A DNA stretch of 7,807 bases from Acidimicrobiales bacterium. GTDB taxonomy: Bacteria > Actinomycetota > Acidimicrobiia > Acidimicrobiales > Acidimicrobilacustridaceae. Positions 1 through 5,607 of this stretch are shown one piece after another; within the stretch, counting starts at the first letter, position 1; every line of letters starts with the position of its first letter. The position numbers were made by a program, and so were the translations under genes. A model generated the notes under the pieces. It searched no databases. It saw only the letters and a program-made list of their open reading frames with translations, and was not told the DNA's origin. The stretch lies in NCBI GenBank assembly GCA_023264135.1, contig JALQSZ010000059.1, forward strand, positions 1 through 7,807, written 5' to 3'.

Positions 1-720
1 GAGCACGAGTTCCTGACCGGTATGAGTGATGTCGATTGTCGGGGGAAGCAATGACAACGTTCCCGATGATGGCGACGGACCAAGCCCACAGGTCATCTGC
101 CCCTCGGGCCCGCGCGGAAGAAGCGTTCCGTACATATAGGTGGCGCGGCGGCTCATGGCCGCACCGGCCTGCAGGTTTTCGCTCACCGCATGTTCAAGGA
201 AATGGGCAGGCGCGACAATCGGAATTCCTCCGGGATCGCCGTTCGGCACGACACCGGCAGCTCCGCCGAAATGATCGACGTGGCTATGGGTATAGATGAG
301 TGCGGTCACCGGACGATCTCCGCGCACCGATCGATACAGCGCGAGCGCAGCGGCTGCGGTTTCACAGGACACGAGCGGATCAATCACGATCACGCCTTCA
401 TCGCCTTCCACCATCGTCATGCTCGAAATATCGAGACCACGAACTTGGTAGATGCCCGGTACCACTTCGAACAAACCATGAATGAGATTGAGTTGCGCTT
501 GTCGCCACAAACTCGGATTCACCGTGGCCGGTGCAGCGCCCGATGTATCGCCGTACGGACTGAGATCCCACACCACCCGACCGTCGGTGGCTTCGATCAA
601 CGTGCTGTCGAGTGCAGCAAGGAAGCCTCGCTGGGCGTCGATGAAATCTTGTTGATTATCGAAAGGCAGATCCATCGTGACCGCGCGCTGATGGGCAGCA
701 GTGTGCTCCGTAACAGACAT
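1..720 (-). CDS. Alkylsulfatase of the BDS1/SdsA metallo-beta-lactamase type (N-terminal 240 residues; 3' end outside window)
   Basis: The minus frame is open from an ATG at 720 to the left edge, giving 240 residues with no stop. Zinc motif HSHVDHFGG (HxHxDH at residues 145-150, bases 271-288) marks the metallo-beta-lactamase fold. The stretch around EHAVSEN (176-182), AMSRRATYMYG (188-198) and GLGP...LLPPT (212-228) is typical of linear alkylsulfatases of the yeast BDS1 / Pseudomonas SdsA1 family. These cleave primary alkyl sulfates such as SDS to alcohol plus sulfate using two zinc ions. Family members are about 600-660 residues, so only the first third or so of the protein is here. There is no signal peptide, unlike secreted SdsA1, so a cytoplasmic location is inferred. 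A GAGG ribosome site 7 bases upstream supports the start. The gene follows the histidine kinase on the same strand by 59 bp and may be co-transcribed with it. Family assignment is firm; the exact sulfate ester is unknown. Confidence 0.9.
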   Translation of the reverse strand, partial: MSVTEHTAAHQRAVTMDLPFDNQQDFIDAQRGFLAALDSTLIEATDGRVVWDLSPYGDTSGAAPATVNPSLWRQAQLNLIHGLFEVVPGIYQVRGLDISSMTMVEGDEGVIVIDPLVSCETAAAALALYRSVRGDRPVTALIYTHSHVDHFGGAAGVVPNGDPGGIPIVAPAHFLEHAVSENLQAGAAMSRRATYMYGTLLPRGPEGQMTCGLGPSPSSGTLSLLPPTIDITHTGQELVL

Positions 721-727
721 GGTGCAA

Positions 728-731
728 CCTC
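728..731 (-). promoter_or_regulatory. Ribosome binding site of the alkylsulfatase
   Basis: On the minus strand the bases read TTTTGAGGTTGCACC directly before the ATG at 720. The GAGG core lies 7 bases from the start codon, the usual distance. It fixes this ATG rather than the internal ATG at residue 16. Confidence 0.65.
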
Positions 732-779
732 AAAATTGGTGAGTGCTGAGAAGACGGTTGGACCGTAGTCCGAGTTCGA

Positions 780-2153
780 TCAGCTCACCGGAGGATTCTG
801 CGCCAGCGGAAGTTCAAACCAGAACGTTGACCCAAGGCCAACAACTGACTGCACGCCGTAGGTCCCGTGATTGCTCGAAATGATCGACGCAACGATCGCG
901 AGTCCCAAACCATTTCCGCCAGCAGCGCGGGCGCGACCTGTATCGGCCCGATAGAACCGATCGAAGAGTCGGGGCAACTCGGCCTCGGGAATTCCTGGCC
1001 CGCGATCCATTACTTCAACTCGCGCCCGACCATTGAGTTCCGAAGCTCGCAAAATGATTTCGGCTGAAACATCGGTGTAGCGGAGCGCATTCGTCGTAAA
1101 TGCGGTGACTGCTTGCATCACATGATCGCGATCGATCATCACCGTTACCGGTTCCGCACATTCCACAGTGATCGGACGGCCCGGTTGCACGACCGCGATG
1201 TCGGAAGCGAGATCGCGAAGCACTCCCCCAAGTTCCACTGCCTCTGGGGCTCGAGCGCCGTGTTCATCAAGTTTCGCGAGCAAGAGAAGATCGTCAACGA
1301 TTCGTCCCATACGAGCCGCTTCATTTCCCATTCGCCGCATCGCGTCATCGAGTTCTTCCTTCGTCTCGAACCCACCCGCGTCGTACAGCGCCGTGTATCC
1401 GCGCAGTGTGGTCAGCGGCGTCCGAAGTTCATGCGAAGCATCGGAAACGAACTGGCGAAGTCTCGCTTCAGACTCTTGCGTGGTGTCGATCATCGTGTTG
1501 AGTGCTTGACCCAGTCGCGAAGCTTCAGTGCCACCCGGAGGCACTTCAACACGAGCATCGAGTGATCCGGCGGAGATCGCATCGGCAGCTTCGGTCATCT
1601 TTCGAATGGGGCGAATACCCAAGCGGAATACCCAAAACACGACAAGCCCCATCACCGCAAGCACAACAAGTGACGCAATCCCTTCAGTGATGATCAGTCG
1701 ACGAATCGCTGCTTCCGTTTTCGAGAGCGAAACGCCGAAGACGCCAATTGATCCATCGGCAAGTCGAGTTTCAATAATGCGAATGCGATTGGCGGACCCT
1801 GATTCTGTGCGGACGGTTCTTGGGGTCCCGAAGTTCGGCGTAGCGGGAATCACCGGCACCAACTCTGAATCGGTTGTCGGAGCGATATAGGTCGTGAGTT
1901 GGCCATCGTTCGTTACGCGTCCGACGTAGTACTCAGAAAATTCCGTCTGCAATAGGTTCTGTGCATTGGGGCGCGACGAGCTGGAGGCAATGCGCGCGAT
2001 CACTGGCCCCGAAGCGGGAGCAATGCCCTCGAGCTGTTGGTCAACCTGATTCATCAAATACGAACGTTGCACAAGCGTGACAACGATGCTGCTTACGCCC
2101 AGCATCACAGCGACTGCGATAAACGCAGCGATCAATCGGGTACGAAGGGTCAT
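780..2153 (-). CDS. Sensor histidine kinase (two TM helices, HAMP, HisKA, HATPase_c), partner of the adjacent OmpR-type regulator
   Basis: 457 residues. Helix TM1 is at about 7-29. An extracytoplasmic sensor region of about 120 residues (30-152), with no family I recognise, precedes TM2 at about 153-176. A HAMP linker (about 177-230) contains the RPIRKMTEAADAI stretch. The H-box SHELRTPL carries the phospho-accepting His241. The ATP-binding domain has an N-box with Asn355 (TTNALRYT), G1 box DRGPGIPE (383-390), F-box LFDRFYR (about 396-402) and G2 box GGNGLGLAIV (412-421). All catalytic motifs are intact, so it should autophosphorylate and signal to the upstream regulator. The start ATG overlaps the regulator's stop as ATGA, indicating translational coupling. 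Domain order matches many actinobacterial kinases of the MprB/TrcS style, but the sensor part is not close enough to name. The ligand is unknown. Confidence 0.95.
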   Translation of the reverse strand: MTLRTRLIAAFIAVAVMLGVSSIVVTLVQRSYLMNQVDQQLEGIAPASGPVIARIASSSSRPNAQNLLQTEFSEYYVGRVTNDGQLTTYIAPTTDSELVPVIPATPNFGTPRTVRTESGSANRIRIIETRLADGSIGVFGVSLSKTEAAIRRLIITEGIASLVVLAVMGLVVFWVFRLGIRPIRKMTEAADAISAGSLDARVEVPPGGTEASRLGQALNTMIDTTQESEARLRQFVSDASHELRTPLTTLRGYTALYDAGGFETKEELDDAMRRMGNEAARMGRIVDDLLLLAKLDEHGARAPEAVELGGVLRDLASDIAVVQPGRPITVECAEPVTVMIDRDHVMQAVTAFTTNALRYTDVSAEIILRASELNGRARVEVMDRGPGIPEAELPRLFDRFYRADTGRARAAGGNGLGLAIVASIISSNHGTYGVQSVVGLGSTFWFELPLAQNPPVS

Positions 2154-2836
2154 CCTGGTTCCCGGAGGCTGTAGCCAATCCCGCGAACGGTGTGAATCAA
2201 TTTCGGTTCAACATTGTCGACCTTCTTTCGAAGATTCGACATGAACGATTCGATGATCGACGACTCGCCATCGAAGTCGTATTGCCAGACGTGATCAAGG
2301 ATCTGCGCACGACTCACCGCACGACCAGCATTTGATGCAAGACAAAACAACAACCGGTATTCGGTTGCCGAAAGAAACACTTCCGTGTCGCCCCGCCACA
2401 CACGATGAGCATCGTCATCAATCACAAGGTCGTGAATTTGTAAACGCGAAGAAAGCGGCGAGGTGCCGCGGCGGCGCAACTGAACCTGCACACGTGCAAC
2501 TAGCTCTTCAAGTACGAACGGTTTGACGATGTAGTCGTCGCCTCCGGCCATAAGGCCACGCACTTTGTCGTCGGTGTCATCTCGGGCGGTGAGAAACAAC
2601 ACCGGAGCGAGACAGCCGGCGTTCCGAATGCGGCGCAAAACTTCAAAGCCATCAAAGTCAGGCAACATCACATCGAGCACGATCGCGTCGGGAGAAAACT
2701 TTTCAGCGGCATCGACAGCCTCACGACCAGTCGCTGCCGAACGAAGTTCGCAACCGTCGAGCTTGAGGGCCGAGGCCACGAGGAACGAAATGTTCTCCTC
2801 GTCATCCACGACAAGAACCTTGGGCTTTGTTGTCAT
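2150..2836 (-). CDS. OmpR/PhoB-family response regulator (receiver plus winged-helix DNA-binding domain)
   Basis: 228 residues, normal for the family. The receiver domain (about 5-120) has the acidic pair Asp11-Asp12, phospho-acceptor Asp55 in VLDVMLPD, Thr83 in FLTARDD and Lys105 in DYIVKPF. All are conserved, so it is a phosphorylation-dependent switch. The C-terminal winged helix (about 130-226) carries LSATEYRLL, the recognition-helix region SSIIESFMSNLRKKVD and the closing wing IHTVRGIGYSLR. The gene is first in an operon with the kinase (4-base ATGA overlap) and is divergent from the exported repeat protein at 3020. The shared 183-bp gap carries tandem 11-bp boxes, the spacing OmpR-family dimers typically bind, so self-regulation and control of the neighbour are inferred. 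The ribosome site before the ATG is weak (ACAGG about 10 bases away). No specific name is justified. Confidence 0.95.
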   Translation of the reverse strand: MTTKPKVLVVDDEENISFLVASALKLDGCELRSAATGREAVDAAEKFSPDAIVLDVMLPDFDGFEVLRRIRNAGCLAPVLFLTARDDTDDKVRGLMAGGDDYIVKPFVLEELVARVQVQLRRRGTSPLSSRLQIHDLVIDDDAHRVWRGDTEVFLSATEYRLLFCLASNAGRAVSRAQILDHVWQYDFDGESSIIESFMSNLRKKVDNVEPKLIHTVRGIGYSLREPG

Positions 2837-2868
2837 GTGGGGAGCCTGTCGTGTGGGCCTGAGTCGAA

Positions 2869-2923
2869 CCTCAAGAGAACCTTGAGATTGCCTTGAGAAC
2901 GAATGTTCCAGCGAATCTCAAGG
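2869..2923. promoter_or_regulatory. Candidate response-regulator operator: three tandem 11-bp CCTYRAGA boxes plus an inverted copy
   Basis: Boxes begin at 2869 (CCTCAAGA), 2880 (CCTTGAGA) and 2891 (CCTTGAGA), exactly 11 bp apart. The perfect reverse complement TCTCAAGG is at 2916-2923. OmpR/PhoB regulators typically bind direct repeats at 10-11 bp spacing, so the array fits the adjacent regulator. A TANNNT-type sequence TACGTT (2925-2930) just downstream on the plus strand could be a -10 element of an activated promoter for the exported protein, but no good -35 is visible. The repeats are read directly; the regulatory role is inferred. Confidence 0.6.
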
Positions 2924-2966
2924 GTACGTTGGCCATCGCTGAAGGTCGGTTCGCCAAAGTACTGGT

Positions 2967-2989
2967 GTCTCGACGGGAGCCGTTGAGAC
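2967..2989 (+). other. 10-bp dyad / hairpin in the leader of the exported repeat protein
   Basis: Arms GTCTCGACGG (2967-2976) and CCGTTGAGAC (2980-2989) pair over 10 positions with one G-T wobble and a GAG loop. There is no T-run, so it is not a standard terminator. It lies 31-53 bases before the ATG at 3020. If transcribed it would fold as a stable leader hairpin. As DNA, its arms contain TTGAGA and TCTCGA, close to the boxes at 2869-2923, so it may instead be another regulator site. Confidence 0.5.
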
Positions 2990-3005
2990 TCCCCCAGAAC
3001 AATGC

Positions 3006-3013
3006 AAAGAGGT
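3006..3013 (+). promoter_or_regulatory. Ribosome binding site deciding the start of the exported repeat protein
   Basis: AAAGAGGT lies 6 bases before the ATG at 3020. An in-frame ATG at 3002 would place this site inside the gene and add six residues before a clean signal peptide, so 3020 is chosen. Confidence 0.75.
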
Positions 3014-3019
3014 CATCTC

Positions 3020-3493
3020 ATGAAATCCACGAAGGTCCGCACCTTGATCGCCGCTGGAGTTCTCAGCGCAACCGCCATCACCGGATTGTTTGCTGCCAAC
3101 GTTGCAGGCGCGCAAACCACCGACCAGACCACCCAAGCCGCGCAAGGCAAGGGCGCCTTTCTCAAGTCGCTTACTGCTGATCAGCGCCAGTGCCTCACCG
3201 ACAATGGTGTGGTGAAGCCCGATCACAAGCTGACTGCCGACGAACGAGCAGCAGCGAAGGCCAACCTTCAGGCAGCGGCCACTACCTGTGGCGTCACCCT
3301 TCCGGAACGTCCGGCCGCAGCCAAGATCAAGGAGCTTCGCGCTGAACTCAAAGCGCTGAGCCCCGATCAGAAGGCCTGCCTCAGCGCCCAAGGCATCACG
3401 AAGCCTGATCACAAGCTGAGCAAGACCGAACGTCAAGCGGCATACGCAGCGCTTGAATCCGCAGCTCAGACCTGCGGCATCGCACTGAGCTAA
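3020..3493 (+). CDS. Small exported protein with two ~47-residue cysteine-pair repeats (no recognised function)
   Basis: 157 residues. It opens with a Sec-type signal peptide: basic MKSTKVR, a hydrophobic core to about residue 26, and a likely cut after Ala31 (AGA|Q). No lipobox or second membrane helix is seen, so the mature protein is secreted or periplasm/wall-associated. The mature part holds two ungapped repeats, residues 48-94 and 110-156, offset by exactly 62 residues and identical at about 26 of 47 positions. Each has L(T/S)xDQxxCL, KPDHKL, ERxAA and TCG(I/V)xL. Cysteines are at 58/90 and 120/152, 32 apart in each repeat, suggesting one disulfide per repeat. The L-(T/S)-x-x-Q motif superficially recalls the LTxxQ motif of Spy/CpxP proteins, but the cysteine pattern differs. 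Its position divergent from a two-component operon suggests it is a target or accessory sensor of that system. The gene is real with high confidence; its function is unknown. Confidence 0.88.
   Translation: MKSTKVRTLIAAGVLSATAITGLFAANVAGAQTTDQTTQAAQGKGAFLKSLTADQRQCLTDNGVVKPDHKLTADERAAAKANLQAAATTCGVTLPERPAAAKIKELRAELKALSPDQKACLSAQGITKPDHKLSKTERQAAYAALESAAQTCGIALS
3161..3487 (+). repeat. Intragenic duplication: two coding repeats offset by 186 bp
   Basis: Repeat 1 covers 3161-3301 and repeat 2 covers 3347-3487. The DNA still shares GATCACAAGCTGA (3221-3233 and 3407-3419), which encodes DHKL in both. The rest has diverged mostly at synonymous and surface positions, so the duplication is old and both copies are maintained. 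Confidence 0.8.
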
Positions 3494-3516
3494 TCAGCGG
3501 CAACATCCGAACGACG

Positions 3517-3542
3517 AACGGCACCCCACACGGGGTGCCGTT
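3517..3542. terminator. Bidirectional intrinsic terminator between the exported protein and the SDR
   Basis: An 11-bp perfect stem (AACGGCACCCC / GGGGTGCCGTT, 3517-3527 and 3532-3542) with a 4-base loop ACAC lies 23 bases past the stop of the plus-strand gene and 12 bases past the stop of the minus-strand gene. T-runs are short on both sides (TTT on the plus strand), as is common in GC-rich genomes. It sits between convergent stops, as a shared terminator should. Confidence 0.85.
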
Positions 3543-3554
3543 TCGCGTTCGAGT

Positions 3555-4400
3555 TCAATCGAGCACTGGCGGAACCGGAACCCGCAATGCCTGCATGTCT
3601 TCATGTCGAGCGCGAATTTGATCGTGATAACTCGGCTGCGTCGGAATCCAGAAGTTGCCGGCTTCGACTGCATCAAAAACAAGATCGGCGACCTCGTTTG
3701 GATCCATGCCACCTGCAGTGGAATCGGCGAGCATCGCTTCGACAAAGTCGGCATCGGGCGTGGAATCTCGACCGCGATCAATCCAACGCTCTTGACGGTT
3801 TCGGCCCGAGGTACCGATGTTGGTGTTAATCAAACTCGGTACAAGCACCGACGCGGCCACGTCTTTACCGGTTGTCCGAAGATCTTGGGCCAAACAATCA
3901 GTGAGGCCAACCGCTGCAAATTTCGATGTGAAGTACGGACCCGAATACGCACCCGTGACAAGACCGCCCATCGACGCGGTGTTCACGATGTGACCAGGAC
4001 CTTCCGCTTCGAGCATGCGCGGGACAAACGCGCGCACCGCGTGAATGAGCCCATCGACGTTCACGCCCATCACCCAACGCCAGTCGGCCATGGTGCGTTC
4101 CCACATAAGGCCGCCGCTAAACACGCCTGCGTTATTGCACAACAGATTCACTTGACCGAAGTGGTCGTAGGCGGCATCGGCAAGCCGTTGCACATCTTCT
4201 TCAACTGACACATCAGTTCGGACACCGATCGCCTCGGCACCGATCTGACCAAGAGCCGCAACGGTGTCGTCGAGTCGTGGTTGTTCGATGTCGGCAGCAA
4301 CAACTCGCATTCCCGACTGGGCTGCCTTTTCAGCGAGTGCTCGACCAATGCCGCTTCCGGCACCAGTCACGACTGCGACCATCCCCGATTCGATCTTCAT
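3555..4400 (-). CDS. Short-chain dehydrogenase/reductase (classical SDR, NAD(P)-dependent)
   Basis: 281 residues from the ATG at 4400. The Rossmann motif TGAGSGIG is at 12-19. Asp37 at the end of the second strand (VVAADIE) suggests NAD(H) rather than NADP(H). NNAG is at 89-92. The catalytic tetrad is Asn114, Ser143 (NTASMGG), Tyr156 and Lys160 (YFTSK), all present. It interconverts an alcohol and a carbonyl; the substrate cannot be read. The C-terminal part (about 190-281), with FWIPTQPSYHDQI, is a substrate-lid region common in actinobacterial SDRs. The frame stays open upstream to an ATG at 4499, but that 33-residue extension precedes the normal SDR N-terminus and would cross the divergent promoter. 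At 4400 a GGGGG run lies 5 bases upstream. The gene is divergent from the AGMO-like hydroxylase, so it could process an alcohol or aldehyde from that enzyme. Confidence 0.93.
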   Translation of the reverse strand: MKIESGMVAVVTGAGSGIGRALAEKAAQSGMRVVAADIEQPRLDDTVAALGQIGAEAIGVRTDVSVEEDVQRLADAAYDHFGQVNLLCNNAGVFSGGLMWERTMADWRWVMGVNVDGLIHAVRAFVPRMLEAEGPGHIVNTASMGGLVTGAYSGPYFTSKFAAVGLTDCLAQDLRTTGKDVAASVLVPSLINTNIGTSGRNRQERWIDRGRDSTPDADFVEAMLADSTAGGMDPNEVADLVFDAVEAGNFWIPTQPSYHDQIRARHEDMQALRVPVPPVLD

Positions 4401-4414
4401 ACCAACCCCCAACG

Positions 4415-4445
4415 TTGTGTGTCCGTTTTCAATACTCACACACAA
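4415..4445. promoter_or_regulatory. Inverted repeat in the divergent SDR / hydroxylase promoter region (candidate operator)
   Basis: Perfect 8-bp arms TTGTGTGT (4415-4422) and ACACACAA (4438-4445) flank a 15-bp spacer, between the start codons at 4400 (minus) and 4524 (plus). The placement suits a repressor or activator site controlling both genes. The arms are simple TG/CA alternation, so chance is possible. No clear -10/-35 pair was found for either gene. Confidence 0.35.
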
Positions 4446-4512
4446 GACTCCGTCGCCAAAGGGTGTCCGTCGGGTAGCGAAACGGTCACCGGTTAGCATC
4501 TCCCCGTGGGCG

Positions 4513-4518
4513 AAAGAG
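4513..4518 (+). promoter_or_regulatory. Ribosome binding site deciding the start of the AGMO-like hydroxylase
   Basis: AAAGAG lies 5 bases before the ATG at 4524. A GTG at 4506 is in frame but is preceded by a pyrimidine-rich stretch with no ribosome site, so 4524 is preferred. Confidence 0.55.
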
Positions 4519-4523
4519 ATCTC

Positions 4524-5606
4524 ATGCGGTATGTCACGCCGGTCCTCGTCGGACTCATCGGCATCGAAGTCCTCGCACTCAAACGCCGTGAACTCACACT
4601 TGATGATCTAGATGAGTCAGCGCGTCCGCTTGGCTATGAACGCAACGACACCATCGCCAGCCTCTCCATTTGCGCGGCCAGTTTCGTCGTTCCCCCACTC
4701 ATCTCGAAGGCGCTATCAACGACAGTGCCCGGCCGAGGAAAGTACGGCCGGGTTCTTGTCGCCGGAATGATTGGCGCCGCAGCGGCTACCAGCGCCACCG
4801 ACGCACTCGCTCGATCAGAGAACGGAACACTGTCGGAACTTGCTCGTCGTGTGCGACCGTCGGCTTCCGTGACAACGGCGGCTGCAAGCATTGTGACTGG
4901 TGCCCTCACTTGGGCATCGCAAGCATCGGCGCATGCACTTTGGGGACGCGGCGGGTGGAAGCGTGATCTCGGTACTGGCCTCGCCACCCAAGCTTCCGCT
5001 CTTCTTCTCTGGGATTTCCTCACCTATTGGGATCACCGCATCCGCCACACAAGCCGAGCGATGTGGGCCGTGCATTCCGTGCATCACTCAAGCGAGCGTT
5101 ACAACCTCTCGACTGCATTACGTAATCCCGTCGCAGAACCGCTCATGATGTTCGTTCCCTACGGAATCATGTCGTTTCTTGGTTTTCGGCCAAGCGTCGT
5201 CGAAACCGCACGCGCAATTGATCTCACCTACCAGTATTGGCTTCATACCGAATTGATTGATCGACTCGGAGTCGCCGAAGAAGTCCTGAACACGCCGTCA
5301 CATCACCGCGTTCATCACGGTTCGCAGCCCGAGTACCTCGACCGCAACCACGGCGGCATCCTTATTCTTTGGGACCGACTCTTTGGCACGTTTCAACGCG
5401 AAGAGCAACGAGTTCGGTATGGCCTCGCCGAAACTGAACCTTCAACGAATCCGATACGACTCATGACAAACGAATACCGATCAATCTTCCGCGAAGTTTC
5501 CGAAGCCACGAACTGGAAAGAACGGATCCGCACGGTCTTCGGTCGACCAGGTTCGAAGCAAACCAACAATCAATCGTCGACAACTGATCTGGATTTGGCG
5601 TCCTGA
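4524..5606 (+). CDS. Membrane fatty-acid-hydroxylase-superfamily protein, alkylglycerol monooxygenase (AGMO)-like
   Basis: 360 residues. The N-terminal half has several hydrophobic segments (about 1-18, 41-62, 77-97, 115-131, 150-168). The histidine clusters of the sterol desaturase / fatty acid hydroxylase superfamily follow: HRIRH (171-175), HSVHH (184-188), a lone His241 in YWLHTEL, HHRVHH (260-265) and His276 in DRNHGG. These bind a di-iron centre that hydroxylates a lipid C-H bond using O2. HHSSERYNLSTALR (187-200) and NTPSHHRVHHG, with DRNHGGILILWDRLFGTF behind it, closely match AGMO, which cleaves ether lipids in animals with tetrahydrobiopterin. Whether the bacterial protein uses that substrate or cofactor is not shown. 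The tail from about 340 is polar (GSKQTNNQSSTT) and probably disordered. It is first in an operon with the SWEET-like gene and divergent from the SDR. Confidence 0.9.
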   Translation: MRYVTPVLVGLIGIEVLALKRRELTLDDLDESARPLGYERNDTIASLSICAASFVVPPLISKALSTTVPGRGKYGRVLVAGMIGAAAATSATDALARSENGTLSELARRVRPSASVTTAAASIVTGALTWASQASAHALWGRGGWKRDLGTGLATQASALLLWDFLTYWDHRIRHTSRAMWAVHSVHHSSERYNLSTALRNPVAEPLMMFVPYGIMSFLGFRPSVVETARAIDLTYQYWLHTELIDRLGVAEEVLNTPSHHRVHHGSQPEYLDRNHGGILILWDRLFGTFQREEQRVRYGLAETEPSTNPIRLMTNEYRSIFREVSEATNWKERIRTVFGRPGSKQTNNQSSTTDLDLAS

Positions 5607-5607
5607 T

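Noticed and set aside
754..766. ACGGT-TGG-ACCGT mini-hairpin after the kinase stop as a terminator
   Set aside because: Only a 5-bp stem with no T-run, too weak to call.
190..768. Open plus-strand frame of 192 codons
   Set aside because: It lies antisense to the alkylsulfatase, whose minus frame carries the HxHxDH zinc motif and other family blocks. The plus translation has no recognisable domain.
1113..1565. Open plus-strand frame of 150 codons inside the kinase
   Set aside because: It is antisense to the HisKA and ATPase motifs of the histidine kinase; the translation is low-complexity and Ser/Arg/His-rich.
780..2836. Naming the pair as MprAB, TrcRS or another characterised mycobacterial system
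   Set aside because: The conserved cytoplasmic domains fit several systems equally, and the kinase sensor domain and neighbours do not single one out.
2918..3436. Minus-strand frame of 172 codons over the exported protein and its leader
   Set aside because: The plus frame has a ribosome site, a signal peptide and conserved internal repeats. The minus frame is a by-product of its alanine-rich codons and would run through the operator region.
3603..4208. Plus-strand frame of 201 codons over the SDR
   Set aside because: It is antisense to the intact SDR catalytic motifs and has no domain or ribosome site.
4401..4499. N-terminal extension of the SDR to an ATG at 4499
   Set aside because: SDR proteins begin a few residues before the glycine motif, as with the ATG at 4400. 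The extension would occupy the divergent promoter region and nearly reach the opposite start.
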